Assembly: GCA_025093555.1 (NCBI GenBank)
Contig: JAIWNF010000051.1
Location: 247,949 to 311,948 of the forward strand
From: Circinella umbellata
Lineage: Eukaryota; Mucoromycota; Mucoromycetes; Mucorales; Lichtheimiaceae
Length of the DNA stretch: 64,000 bases
Direction of reading: 5' to 3'
Positions 9,678-20,644 of the stretch are shown here, piece after piece. A program made the position numbers and the translations under genes. The stretch's first letter is position 1. Every line of letters begins with the position of its first letter. The notes below the pieces were generated by a model that saw nothing but the letters and a program-made list of their open reading frames with translations, was not told the origin of the DNA and did not search any database.

Positions 9678-12600
9678 TTATGGGATTGGTTTATTATTTA
9701 AATCATAAACCTCATTTAGTAATCCAATGATACGGTGGCGTTGCTCTCGCTGTTGATTATAATGGTGACCTCCTTCACCTTGTTCCTCTCCGTCTTCCTC
9801 TTCCTCGGGTTCCCATGCTACCACATCATGTGTTGTTCTTGTAAATGATTCTCCTAGATTACTTGGTTCATGTCCTTCTGGAACCCCATATCGATTCAAT
9901 CGTAATGGACTTGCTGACGGCTCATCTCTTGCCCGTTTACTTTTTTGAAATTCCGATATTCGAGTAAGATACATGGACCCTTCAATATCTGTTGGTTCCC
10001 AACCGGGGTTATTGGCCTAAAAGTGGGGGTAACCCGCATCAATGACGATAATAATATTAGAAGAAAAGAAACAAAGACTTGAACAAACTCTTAAAAATAT
10101 CCACTCCCCGCAAAAAAAAACCAAAACGTATGTCAATGACAATAAAAGAATAAGAAAAACATCTATCATTTCTACTCTTTTTTTTTTCTTCTTCTTCTTC
10201 TTGATTTTCTAATACGCGTACTCCCCACCCTTTACCCCATATTCTTTTTCCTTCTTTTTTTTTTTACCTTGAAATTCAAAAAACTCTTTTCCATTTTTCC
10301 ATCATTACTCATTAAATGTTCTTCTTCTGCTTGAGTTTGAGCTCCATATTTAGCATCACCATGCTTATTGAAATCAAATTGTGAGAAACTACAAACATAA
10401 CCTAATCCATCCACGTGAACCGTAAAATCCCGGAATGCATCAATGATTTGCTCCGCAGATGTCGGTAACGAAAACCATAAAACTAAAGGAGTAAATATGA
10501 CACTTAATAGTTCTTGTACAAATAACATTACTTTGTATGTGAAAAGTTGGCAGAAATGCCCTCGAACCTAATTGGTTTATGTGTGTGTAACCCCATCATC
10601 ATAAAAGTAAAAAGTGAGATTAAGTTTTTTGCTGTACATAATCTGTACCACAAGTCCCAAAGGCAATTTCTCCCAAAACCAAAATCCCCTTGTTTTTGAG
10701 TTTATACCTCATCCGTGTGTAACTTGCCATGCCATTCTTCGGGACAATAATGAGTAAATTTCATAACTTGTTGTAATATTTCTTCTGGTTCAAAGATCAA
10801 GTGTTCATCAGGAATCATTCCACGGCTCACCGCAAATACGGTACCGAATAAACCCAAATAAAATAATATGGTTCCATTTGGTGAGATCTCAAAGTTTAAT
10901 AAAGCTTCTGAATCAAATAAGGTTACGATTGCTAAAACACCTGCAAAGGATCCAGAAATAAAGGCAACAAATCTTTATATAATTGTATAATATGAATTAA
11001 TAAACAAATATCAATGATTCACAGAACTGCATTTTCTCCTAGGTAACGTATAATAAATTATTTATATAGCATCAAAATAGTAACTTTACCTAGCAACAAG
11101 AGCACTTTTTTCCTTTGGAAATTGATCAACATATTTATTGGCTAAACCATTACAACTACTTAATCGTGCCTTAAAGAAATGGGGTAGTTCATTATATTCA
11201 CGAAATTTCCATTTAGCGTAAGGTGAAAAAGCTCGTGTGCCAATCTCACCTGGATTTTTATGATATTCCTAGTTTTAAAAAAAAAACTCCGTCAACTTCA
11301 TGCCTTTTACTGCAGCTTTTACACATTGGATGGGGGGAAATACTTTACCTCAAAATATCGAAAGAAGAAAAAGGCAAGTAAATAAACTAAAATGAATGGT
11401 GCAAAGATAAAGTTAAGCCATCCCATAAATACGAATCTTCGACGAAGTCTTGAATTTTTTACGTCTTGGTTAGTCAAGTTTTCTTTTTGTCTATTCTGTT
11501 ATTTATCCCTCTCTCTCCTTCTCTCACACACACATGCACTTTTTAAAAAAAAAGACTTTCAAGTTGTCAAAATATCGAAAAAAAAAAAAACTTACCCTGC
11601 AGCTAATAAATGTCGATTTTTTTCTTGTAAAAATCTTTTCCGCAGCTGACCTCTTTCATTGAACACGTAACTCAAGACACAAAATGCCACGTTCCATTCC
11701 AAATCTCTAGTGAACACATGCATATTACACAACACTGGCAATGGAATCGTTATATTCAATAAACGTTTATTGAATAATGCAATCAAATAATTTTCTTCTC
11801 TCATAATTCTACTTGTCACTGCATGTTCATCCACTCGATAAGGTGATGTACTTGCAGTCGTTGGATTACTTTCATGAATATTTGTTATACGTTCTAATAC
11901 CGTTTGCCATGATACCGTTTGAATATCTTCCTAATAATATATAAATATAATATAATATAATATAATATATCAGTTAAATGTAAAAAAAAAAAAAGGTAGA
12001 AAGGTGATGAAAAAAAAAACGAGAGATTAAATAGTACATCAGGTATTTCCAATAAATGATGATAAAATTCATGCATTTCTTTTAAAGCAGGCCAATCCAA
12101 TATAAATTTTAATGCTTGCCATGCCCACCAAAGAATAAATATGATTAAAAACATGGTTGTTGTACCTGACAGTCTAAATCATTATTATTATTAGTATCAA
12201 TATGTCAGCTGAGTTTATATAAATATAATATTTCATGCGAGATGGATTGACAAACCTTGAAATACATTGAGGTACTAAGACATCTGATAAAGATGAATGG
12301 TTAGGGATTTCTGTATATTCAACGCAACCGATTAAAAATGTTGAAAATCCAATTACAAATGCCAATGTTCTATAATGAATATATATAGTGTTTATAACCT
12401 GTTTTTTATATATATTCTATCCCCAACAATAATAATAGCAAGTCGATAATATTATGTTTTTTTTTTCCATCTTCTTATCTGTAGTCCCCTCCCCCCCAAA
12501 ATATAATTTCTTACAATAAATTTAAGAAACGAGCAAGTAAAATACAATACATGCCCCGTCCCATATAATAACTATAAACTCTTTTGAAAAAATCGTCTAA

Positions 12601-12975
12601 ATCATTAACATTAGCCCAACGCCAAGTTGTACGATCATGAACAGTCATATTTTGTCTTGTTGATTTTGAACTTGTTGTTGCTGGTTGTGGTAATTCAGTA
12701 TTATTATTAATATTTTGTTGATATTGTTGTTCTTGATCTTGTTCTTCTAACATTAAAGACGCCGGTGCTTCTAAATCTTCAGAAATATCATCGTCGTCAT
12801 CATTGTCATTGACTGAAGTAGGTACTTGTTGATACTTATTATCATTATGTCGTTGTAATAAAAACCGCCGTGGTCGATTTATTATATTGTTATTGTTATG
12901 ATTAACACTCGTTATTGATTCTTCCATTCCATATTCTTCGTCTTCTTCAGAATGTAATAGACGTGATCTATTCAT
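9678..12975 (-). CDS. ATG9: Autophagy-related protein 9 (phospholipid scramblase)
   Basis: Multi-pass membrane protein of Golgi-derived vesicles that seeds the phagophore and scrambles lipids during autophagosome growth. Nine exons: 12975-12515, 12369-12256, 12173-12038, 11930-11596, 11448-11349, 11268-11090, 10972-10708, 10567-10268, 10016-9678, one frame of 742 aa. Seen: a disordered Asn/Asp/Gln-rich N-terminus (about 130 aa), then the conserved core 'TWRWANVNDLDDFFKRVYSY', 'GCVEYTEIPNH', 'TSRIMREENYLIALFNK', 'NPGEIGTRAFSPYAKWKFRE', 'FLYLGLFGTVFAVSRGMIPDE'-like segment, 'DGLGYVCSFSQFDF', and an acidic/Gln-rich C-tail. Membrane segments include 'LTLAFVIGFSTFLIGC' and 'FIFAPFILVYLLAFFFF'. Divergent from the trehalose phosphorylase gene with 290 bp between starts. 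Confidence 0.95.
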
Positions 12976-13265
12976 TTTATTATTATTATTATTATTATTC
13001 TTTTCTGTATATAAATAATAATAATAAAGAATAGTAGAAAAAAGGGGTAAAAAAAAAGTTGCAAGTGTAAAAAGTTATCTAAAACCGCAGTTACTCACGC
13101 ATAGGCAATACACATGACCTAATCTGGTGGTTTTTTTTATATAGCTGAGATTTTATCGGTATTATTAATTTTGATCATGAATTTTATGCAAGGAAAAAAT
13201 AAATAAAACTCCCTTGAAATACACATCTTTCTTCAATTTGATTCTTTTCTTTTTTGAAAGAAAAA
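12976..13265. promoter_or_regulatory. Shared bidirectional promoter, ATG9 / trehalose phosphorylase
   Basis: 290 bp between the two start codons on opposite strands. It contains (ATT)n/(AAT)n runs beside ATG9 and AT-rich leader 'attcttttcttttttgaaag' before the trehalose phosphorylase ATG. No stress-response element was identified with confidence. Both genes are starvation/stress linked in fungi, so co-regulation is plausible but inferred. Confidence 0.4.
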
Positions 13266-15906
13266 ATGTCAGTAGCAATAACAACACAAACAACAGATAC
13301 AGAAAAAACAAGAGAAAGACGAGATCCATGTCGACAATCTATACGACGGTTTTCAGAATATTATATTCCACAACCTATTTATCTTGGTGTGGAGATCGAT
13401 ATTTCTGAAAAGGACCCTACCATTTGTAATTATGCTATAAGCTGTCACGATGGATCTTATACAGTTGATTATTATGATGGTCAAATTCAGTTAAAAGAGT
13501 CAACTGGTCATACCCAACAAGAATATATTCAGGAAGCATTAACCAAATTATGTGACATCATTCAAGCCTTTTCTTTGGCACAACATTATAAAGTTCACAT
13601 GATAGCGTATTCTGCCTGGAATCGTGATAAAAATGAACAAATACCAATTAATCAATTGGATAATGATAGGAATGATGGAAAAAAAGTGAAAAAAGATGGT
13701 CCAGAGCAAAAGATCTTAAGTTATGCTTGGAGTCAATTAGATGCATTACCTGTAAGGGTAAAAACACATGGTCCAACATTGGATGAGCGTGCAAGTGCAG
13801 CTGTTCGAAAAGCAGTGTTTTGGTAAGGACTTCAAAAATTGACACTCTTATTATTACATATTTGATTAATGATCAACAATAGGTTAAGCCCTGTGCAACC
13901 TGGAAATATACCAAGAAGTATGGTTGGATATCTACATGAGGTAATATATAAATATATAGGATAAATCTCATTCAAGTTTGTTACGTAAGACTGAATCTTT
14001 ATTTAAAAATATAGGTTGAAGGTATATTATATATAAATGTCCATTCAACAATAGATGGGGGTCATATAAATATATAAACTAATAATAAATGACATAGTTG
14101 ATTTGAATTATTGTATTCGTATTGCTGGAGTGGAAGATTATCTTGAAACTGTCAGTAAAGATACTTGGAGAGTATTAAAAGAAATGGTTAAAACTTTTAA
14201 ACAACGTGATTTACAAGTATCCTTTTTTTCATCTACCCCACAAGGTGGCGGAGGTAAACAATGATTCTATTTTACTAAGGGGGGGATAGAAATTAATAAA
14301 TGGAATTTTTTTTAATTATAGTTGCATTAATGCGACATGCATTATTAAGATTCTTCAATCTTTTGGGAATTCGAGTTCATTGTAAGTAAACAACCCTTTT
14401 TTTAACAGATAAAATCAAAATTCTAATTTTTCTTTTTGTTCTAGGGTTTGTGATGAGACCCAAACCTGAGATATATGCAATTACCAAACAAAAATTTCAT
14501 AATGTTTTACAAGGAATAGCTCAACCAGATATTGAATTGACTGAACATGATAAACAATCATTTATTGAATGGACAGAAGATAATGTTAATCGTTTCTTTT
14601 TAGACGAAAAGGGTCCTATTAAAACATCTGATATTTTTATTATTGATGATCCTCAAGTCACTGGATTAATTCCACATATTCGAAAACATGCAAAAGATCC
14701 AAACGTTCCTATTATTTTTCGTTCTCATATTGAGCTACGTGCAGATCTTTTGAGAAAATATCCTACAGGACGTGAAACTAAAACTTGGGAGTAAGTATAA
14801 TCAATAATAAACTTAATATTCATATAAACTTATAACTATTATGACATAGATTTCTATGGAATTTTATCAAGGAAACAGATGTATTCATTGCTCATCCAGT
14901 TGAAAATTTTGTTCCTGATCAAGTTCCTAAAGAAAAAGTGGTATTAATGCCAGCAACAACTGATCCATTGGATGGATTAAATAAAACTATGAGCGGTATA
15001 AATATGGATTATTACCAGCGTATATTTAATCGTATGTGTGTTGATCAAGGCTCCAATGAAGTCGATTGGGAACGACCTTATTTTGTTCAAGTCGCTAGAT
15101 TTGATCCCTCTAAAGGAATTCCTGATTGTATCGAAGCTTATTCAATATTACGAAAGAAATTGGATGAAATGGATTATGATCCTGCTTATATACCACAACT
15201 TATCTTATGTAAGTTTAAAATTGAAAATATTAATGCGTAATAATAAAAAATGGATGGGGATGGGTGGGAAAGGTCATTGTATATATATATATTCTATCAT
15301 TTGCCATTTTTCCTAATAAATGAATTTTCTTATTTATATATAGGTGGTCATGGATCAATTGATGATCCAGAAGGTGCTGTGATTTTTGAAGATACACATC
15401 GTAGAATTGATCGAATGGTGGATTATGCATCTGATATTAGTGTGGCTCGTCTACCACCCTCAGATCAATTATTAAATACAGTTTTACGAAATGCCCGTGC
15501 AGCATTACAATTAAGTCATCGGGAAGGGTTTGAAATTAAAGTAACTGAAGCAACTTTCAAGGGTATACCAGTCATTGCTTACAAAGCAGGTGGTATCCCT
15601 TTACAAATTCGAGAAGGAATGAATGGGTTCTTATTACCTGTGGGTGATGTTCAGGGTGTAGCTGACCTTATGTATCAATTATTAACACAGAATGATTTAC
15701 ATGCAAAACTGAAAAAACAATCCGCAGCATGTATTACAGAAGAATATTTTACTGTTACCAATGCAATGAATTGGTTACATTTATTTATTGAGTTGACAAA
15801 CAAATCTGTGTCACGACAACAAGAAGTCAAGAAGGATGAATTAGGAAAATATCGAAAAGTATCTGATTTATGGAAAAAAAAATATAATTATGAGGACAGT
15901 GGATAA
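13266..15906 (+). CDS. Trehalose phosphorylase (GT4 family)
   Basis: Retaining trehalose phosphorylase of the fungal type (CCG-9-like): trehalose + phosphate to glucose + alpha-glucose 1-phosphate, cytosolic. Eight exons: 13266-13822, 13883-13940, 14015-14021, 14098-14253, 14322-14381, 14445-14790, 14850-15208, 15344-15906, totalling 2106 bp, 701 aa. The third exon is only 7 nt and is needed to keep frame ('HE-VE-VDLNYC'). Seen: N-terminal fungal domain, 'STPQGGGVALMRHALLRFFN', 'WFVMRPKPE', 'FRSHIELRADLL', 'FIAHPVENFVP', 'QVARFDPSKGIPD', 'LCGHGSIDDPEG' and the GT4 donor-site region 'LQLSHREGFEIKVTEATFKG'. Length agrees with the family. The gene is convergent with the MIT-domain gene at 16207. 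Confidence 0.92.
14015..14021 (+). other. Predicted 7-nt microexon of trehalose phosphorylase
   Basis: The seven bases gttgaag are flanked by 'aatatag' on the left and 'gtatat' on the right. Joining exon 13883-13940 directly to 14098 gives a stop within three codons. Inserting the seven bases gives 'GYLHEVEVDLNYCIRIAG' and restores the frame to the end of the gene. Confidence 0.75.
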
Positions 15907-16206
15907 CAAAGCAATGATATATGCTTTTGTATAACAGAAGGATATAAACACGTAGTAATAATAATAATCATTGCAAAATATATTGTAATAGTAGAATGAC
16001 ATATAATTTTGTTTTTTTTTTTTGTAAAAGCCAAAAGATAAAGAAGAGAAGAGATAGATGATAATGTGAAGAATGGTTTTTGAAGGGTTTTGGGGAGGGG
16101 GTATACAGAGTTATTATATATAAATATATAAATATATAAATAAACATGAGCACTTTTTGTTTTAAGAAAGAATTGAAGACTATTTTAATCATAATGTTTT
16201 TTTCTT

Positions 16207-18260
16207 CTAACTTGATGATGATGATGATGTTCCTTTTCCAGATGATGCTTGTTGTCTAGGTGATGGATCAGCAAAAGGTGGTGTACCTCCTACTGGTGAA
16301 GATTGTTGTGCTAATGTTCGTAATAATGTTGGTTGTCTCCCACTATTCCCTCCACTTACGTACTCTGAAGAACAACTGGCTAATTTGGTATAATTCATCC
16401 TATTATTATTATTGTTATTTCCTCCTCCCATGTTAGATGATGAAGGAGGTGATGACATGTCTTGTTGATTTGGCTGCTGTGAACGTCGTTTCTTTGCACT
16501 TTCTTTCAGCTTTTCCCACCGTTCTCGGTATTTATTCATTAATGCTTGTTGTTTTTCACTTTGAATTCTTAATTGTCGATTTTCTTCTTCTAATTCTTTA
16601 ACACGTGCAGCTAAATATATAAAAACGAATGTATTAAGAAAAAAAAATTCATCCTAGTATAGCACCTTTAAAGTTCTAATCCCCTAAAAATCCAAATAAT
16701 ATTTTTACCAAGATCACTTGAAGAAGAACGTATATAACCACTACTACTGCTACTAATATTAGTAATAGGATTATAAGAAGGTGTATTACTATTACTTGTT
16801 GCCATAAGAGCTGCTGATGATGATGCTCTCATATGAGAATAGTCATGACTTTGCATAATACGCTTGGCTTGTTTCTGTACATCGTTACGAAATTGAAGAA
16901 TACTACTCTTCAACATGTTGCTTTCTTCTGCTGTCTATAAAAAAGAAATAGAGTACGTAGATATTAATCACCCGCCCCCTCACAAATTCTTCTTTTTTAT
17001 CAGTTCATTACCTTTTCTAATGTTTGAACCCTTTTCACTAATTGTTCTATTTGTTTCTTCAATTGTTCATTCTCAGCAGCATAATCATGTTGTCTAAAAC
17101 ACACACACAAGTATATATATTTGTAAATAAAGATTTCTCTTCTTGTTTAGTATTATTTTAAATGTTAATCTAAGTCTTTACCTGAGAACTCCTTGTCTTG
17201 GTTCAGGTACAAAAAAATAAGATTCAACCATTTTTTCTGCAACACCATCCTCGTCTTCATCTTGTTTCTGTAAATTCCATGCAGGTGTTGGGTTATCATT
17301 TTCATTTAATGGTACGGATGCAAATGCTACTGGATTAGATAATTTATCGACTAATGTTTCAACGACTTCCCAAAACTTATTAAAAGGATCCGATTCATCT
17401 TCATTATCTTCATCATCAAGCTATTATTATTACATCATTTAGTTGCTATACAAATATAAATATATGTATATATGTATCGAGATGAATAACTTACTCTACC
17501 ATCAGGTGGAAGTACTGCATACGAACCACCTATAGCAGGTGATGTTGTTCCACTTGTAGTACTCATAGTATTATGATAATTATTTGGATGTTGTAATCTT
17601 CTACTTGTTTGAAGAGCATGTCTTAATCCATTCATATCAAAAGTTGTAGTTGTATTATGATTACTTTGCCGTAAAGGTCGTTGATTTTGTTGCTGTTGTA
17701 ACTGTCTTTGTTTTTCTTGTTCTTCTTCTTGTTGTTGTTTTATTTTTGTTATTTTACGTTCAAGTTCTTTTGCTTTACGTAAATGATCCAAATGTAAGAG
17801 TCTTAAGGTTTTACAAGTCTAAAAAAAATTTATTATGATATTTTTTTTTAGTAAAAAAATAATATAGTATTCATTATAAATACATACAACGGCATCTTGA
17901 GTAAATTCAATAGCTTTTTGAAATTGTTCTAAAACAAAGAAAATAAAAAAAAGGGTATTTTTAACATATATACAAAGCTCCTTTTCCTTTTTTTTTAAAG
18001 TTTATAAAACAAAAAGATAGTTTTTTTTTCTTTACCAGCAGCATTAGAATGTGCTTCGGCAGCTTCTACCCATGCTTCACGATCTTCGTAATCCTCCGCA
18101 GCATTAGCATACGAATGTCCCTTTATATTTTTCATTTTATTGATTATAATTCAATACATTATATGGCTATATATATATATATATATATAAAAGAAAAAAG
18201 AGATATAACAAAATATAGAGATAAACTACGTACTGCATTTACAGGTGAATGAGTCGTCAT
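16207..18260 (-). CDS. MIT-domain coiled-coil protein, Atg38/NRBF2-like candidate
   Basis: Eight exons: 18260-18234, 18120-18036, 17928-17888, 17818-17495, 17420-17182, 17093-17012, 16934-16709, 16610-16207, one frame of 475 aa from 'MTTHSPVN'. Seen: an N-terminal helical hairpin 'YEDREAWVEAAEAHSNAAEQ' continuing 'KAIEFTQDAV...LRLLHLDHLRKAKELERKI' (residues about 15-75), which has the pattern of an MIT domain; a Gln-rich linker; a conserved-looking 'DPFNKFWEVVETLVDKLSNP' (about 165-185); a coiled coil (about 245-280 and 360-395); and a Ser-rich tail. MIT plus coiled coil is the architecture of Atg38/NRBF2, the regulatory subunit of autophagic PI3-kinase complex I, but other MIT proteins fit as well. 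It lies two genes from ATG9. The function is a hypothesis. Confidence 0.6.
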
Positions 18261-18528
18261 TTTTAAAAGAAATATTATTGAGAAAAAGACTGGGGGTTAA
18301 TGGGTAAGTAGATAGATAGGTGGGGAACGTCCAAGTTAAATTGAGAAAGAGAAAGAGTAAGTAGTTGCTATTTTATTAGAATCGTTTGAATAATAATAAT
18401 AAAAAAAAGTATAAGAGAAAGAGAAGGTAGAAGGGGGATAAAATAATAATAAACTCAGCCATGTTTAAATCATGCAGCAAAAAAAAAAAATCATTATTAT
18501 TATAATTTATTATTGGATTTGAAAAAGT

Positions 18529-20185
18529 TTATTTAACAATCATATCGGCACCTAGTAATTTTAAACGTAACATTAAAGCTTTACTTGATTTTTCATATTC
18601 AATACCAGCTTGCATTGATTGTTTTAAAGCTCGATGACGTTGATCACGTTTCTTGGCATATAATATCTAATTATAATATTGTAGTATATTTAATAATCAT
18701 TCAATTTCATTTTAATATGATTATTATTTACCTTTTGATGACTATCAATTCTAGCAGCAATACGATGATCACGACCAATTAATTCAGTAAGTTCATTTTG
18801 TAATATTGTTACTGTTGTATGAAAAGCAGTAGCCATACGGTTCAAATCCACTGTTGAAAATGGTATACAATATTGTACCATGGCTTTTTCACGAATTAAT
18901 TTGAATAATTTGGGAATATGAGGTGCCAAATGAATATCCAATAAGAAATCATTCTAATGAACAAATAAGTGTTATTATTATTATTATTATCATCATATCT
19001 TTCCATCCATTTTAATTATATTACTTACTCGATAACTTTCAAGTAATTCTAAACAAGTTGCATATTTCGATTCATAAAAAGTATCAATCATTTCTCGCAT
19101 TTGAGGTTCCAATTCCAAATAGCTTTTAAATGCTGAATTAGACATAACTTTGGTACGTAATTCTTGTCGACTATAAGAAGCCAATGCACATAAAGTACCA
19201 TAAATAGCTATGTCATTTGCTGAAAGAACACTATTGAATGTATTATTCATTTCAAAAGAGACATTCATTAAAGCATTGGCTACATGAACATAAGGTTCAT
19301 ATTGGTGTAAACTGATAAGTGCACGACATGATTCTAATTTGCCTTGAATCAAATCTTTTTTAGGTAAATTAGGTGTTGCTTCTGCTCTAGCAACATAACT
19401 ACTAACATGAGTAAAGTTTTCTTGATCGATATTCACCTAATAAGAAAAAAAAATACAATTATTGGTTATTTATATTCATTATTTTCTTCTTCTTATATAT
19501 ATATAAATATACCTGGATAACACGTAAACACATTTCTAATAATTGTTCACTATTAGAACAATAATCACGAGATCGAACATATGTTTTAAGTGAATTTGTA
19601 AGATCACCACTTTGATGATAAAGTTCACCAAGACGATTTAATCCATCCTATATATATAAATATAAGTTTATATATCTTTTATTCAATTCCCCTTATATAT
19701 AACTTACTCGTGTATTTTCTTTAGATGATGTTTTAGAACCTTTAAGTTCATTTTCCAATTGTTCAATATGTGTCTTATTTTCTTTATTAGAATTATTAAT
19801 CCATGTATTATCAGGCTCTACTGTTGGTTGACCTCGAGCTTGTAAGGCTGTATTAAGATTCTTTATACAACTAATGTATTTTTCAGTATCGCGTGTTGAC
19901 TTTTTAATTTCATTAGCTGCCCATTTTAAAGCTTCTATTTGAAGACCAGTACAATGATCAGCAATAAATAATGCTCGGTCAATTGCAGTACGGCCTTAAA
20001 TAATAACAAGGTTGTTTTGATTTAGTTGGTTGATTCCGTTGAAGTTTATGAAATGTACACGTAACAAAGTGAAACAAAAAAAAAAAAAGAAAAAAAAAAG
20101 ATATATATTATTATTTTTTACCAGTATAGTTGTTAATATAAGATTCGAATTCGAGATGGTTTGGTTGTTCGACAACGTCACTCAT
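18529..20185 (-). CDS. CSN1: COP9 signalosome complex subunit 1 (PCI domain)
   Basis: Subunit of the COP9 signalosome, which removes Nedd8 from cullin-RING ubiquitin ligases. Six exons: 20185-20122, 19994-19708, 19647-19513, 19436-19029, 18953-18732, 18666-18529, one frame of 417 aa. Seen: 'RTAIDRALFIADHC', TPR-like helices ('GLNRLGELYHQSGDLTNSLK', 'TYVRSRDYCSN'), 'DIAIYGTLCALASYSRQELR', 'NSAFKSYLELEPQMREMI', and the PCI winged-helix 'YCIPFSTVDLNRMATAFHTT' with 'GRDHRIAARIDSHQKI'. It is close to the usual CSN1 length. RPN7 of the proteasome lid shares the PCI fold, but the 'YGTLCALASYSR' block favours CSN1. Divergent from SPT20 across 459 bp. Confidence 0.88.
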
Positions 20186-20644
20186 TTTTTTTATAAGATA
20201 AACCTTTATCTGAAGGAAAAGTAAAAAAAGAAAAGAGGGCTGCGCGTTTATTATTTTCTAGGTTGGGTTGGAGAGTTTTACACCTTTTAGGCAACTACGT
20301 AAAATATTGTATACTCAGTAGTAGATTATTTTTATAATAAGCATAATAATTATATATTTTATATAGAGTTGGCAGCATAATATTGAAAAACTCTTACTTT
20401 TTGATCAGGTACAGACTTATTCTATATTAACTCTTGTCTATAAAATAAATAGAATAAATTTTCCTTTCAGGTCTCTTTCTTTTCCTCTCTCTCTCTCTCT
20501 CCCTCCCTTATTCTACTCATATACTTTTTTTCCTTTCTCTCCGCCAACAATATAACTTTATATATCTCTTTTCTTTCTTTCTTTTTTCTTTCTTTCTTTA
20601 ACTCTCACTTTTTTTTTAAAAAAAATAATAATCGCTGTTTCGCC
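20186..20644. promoter_or_regulatory. Bidirectional promoter with pyrimidine tracts, CSN1 / SPT20
   Basis: 459 bp between divergent starts. On the SPT20 side there is a strong CT-rich stretch (about 20464-20610: 'tctctctctctctctccctc', 'tttctttctttctttttt') on the sense strand, as is common just upstream of fungal start codons. The CSN1 side has a poly-T/poly-A tract at 20074-20100, which is inside CSN1 intron 1. No specific operator was recognised. Confidence 0.45.
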
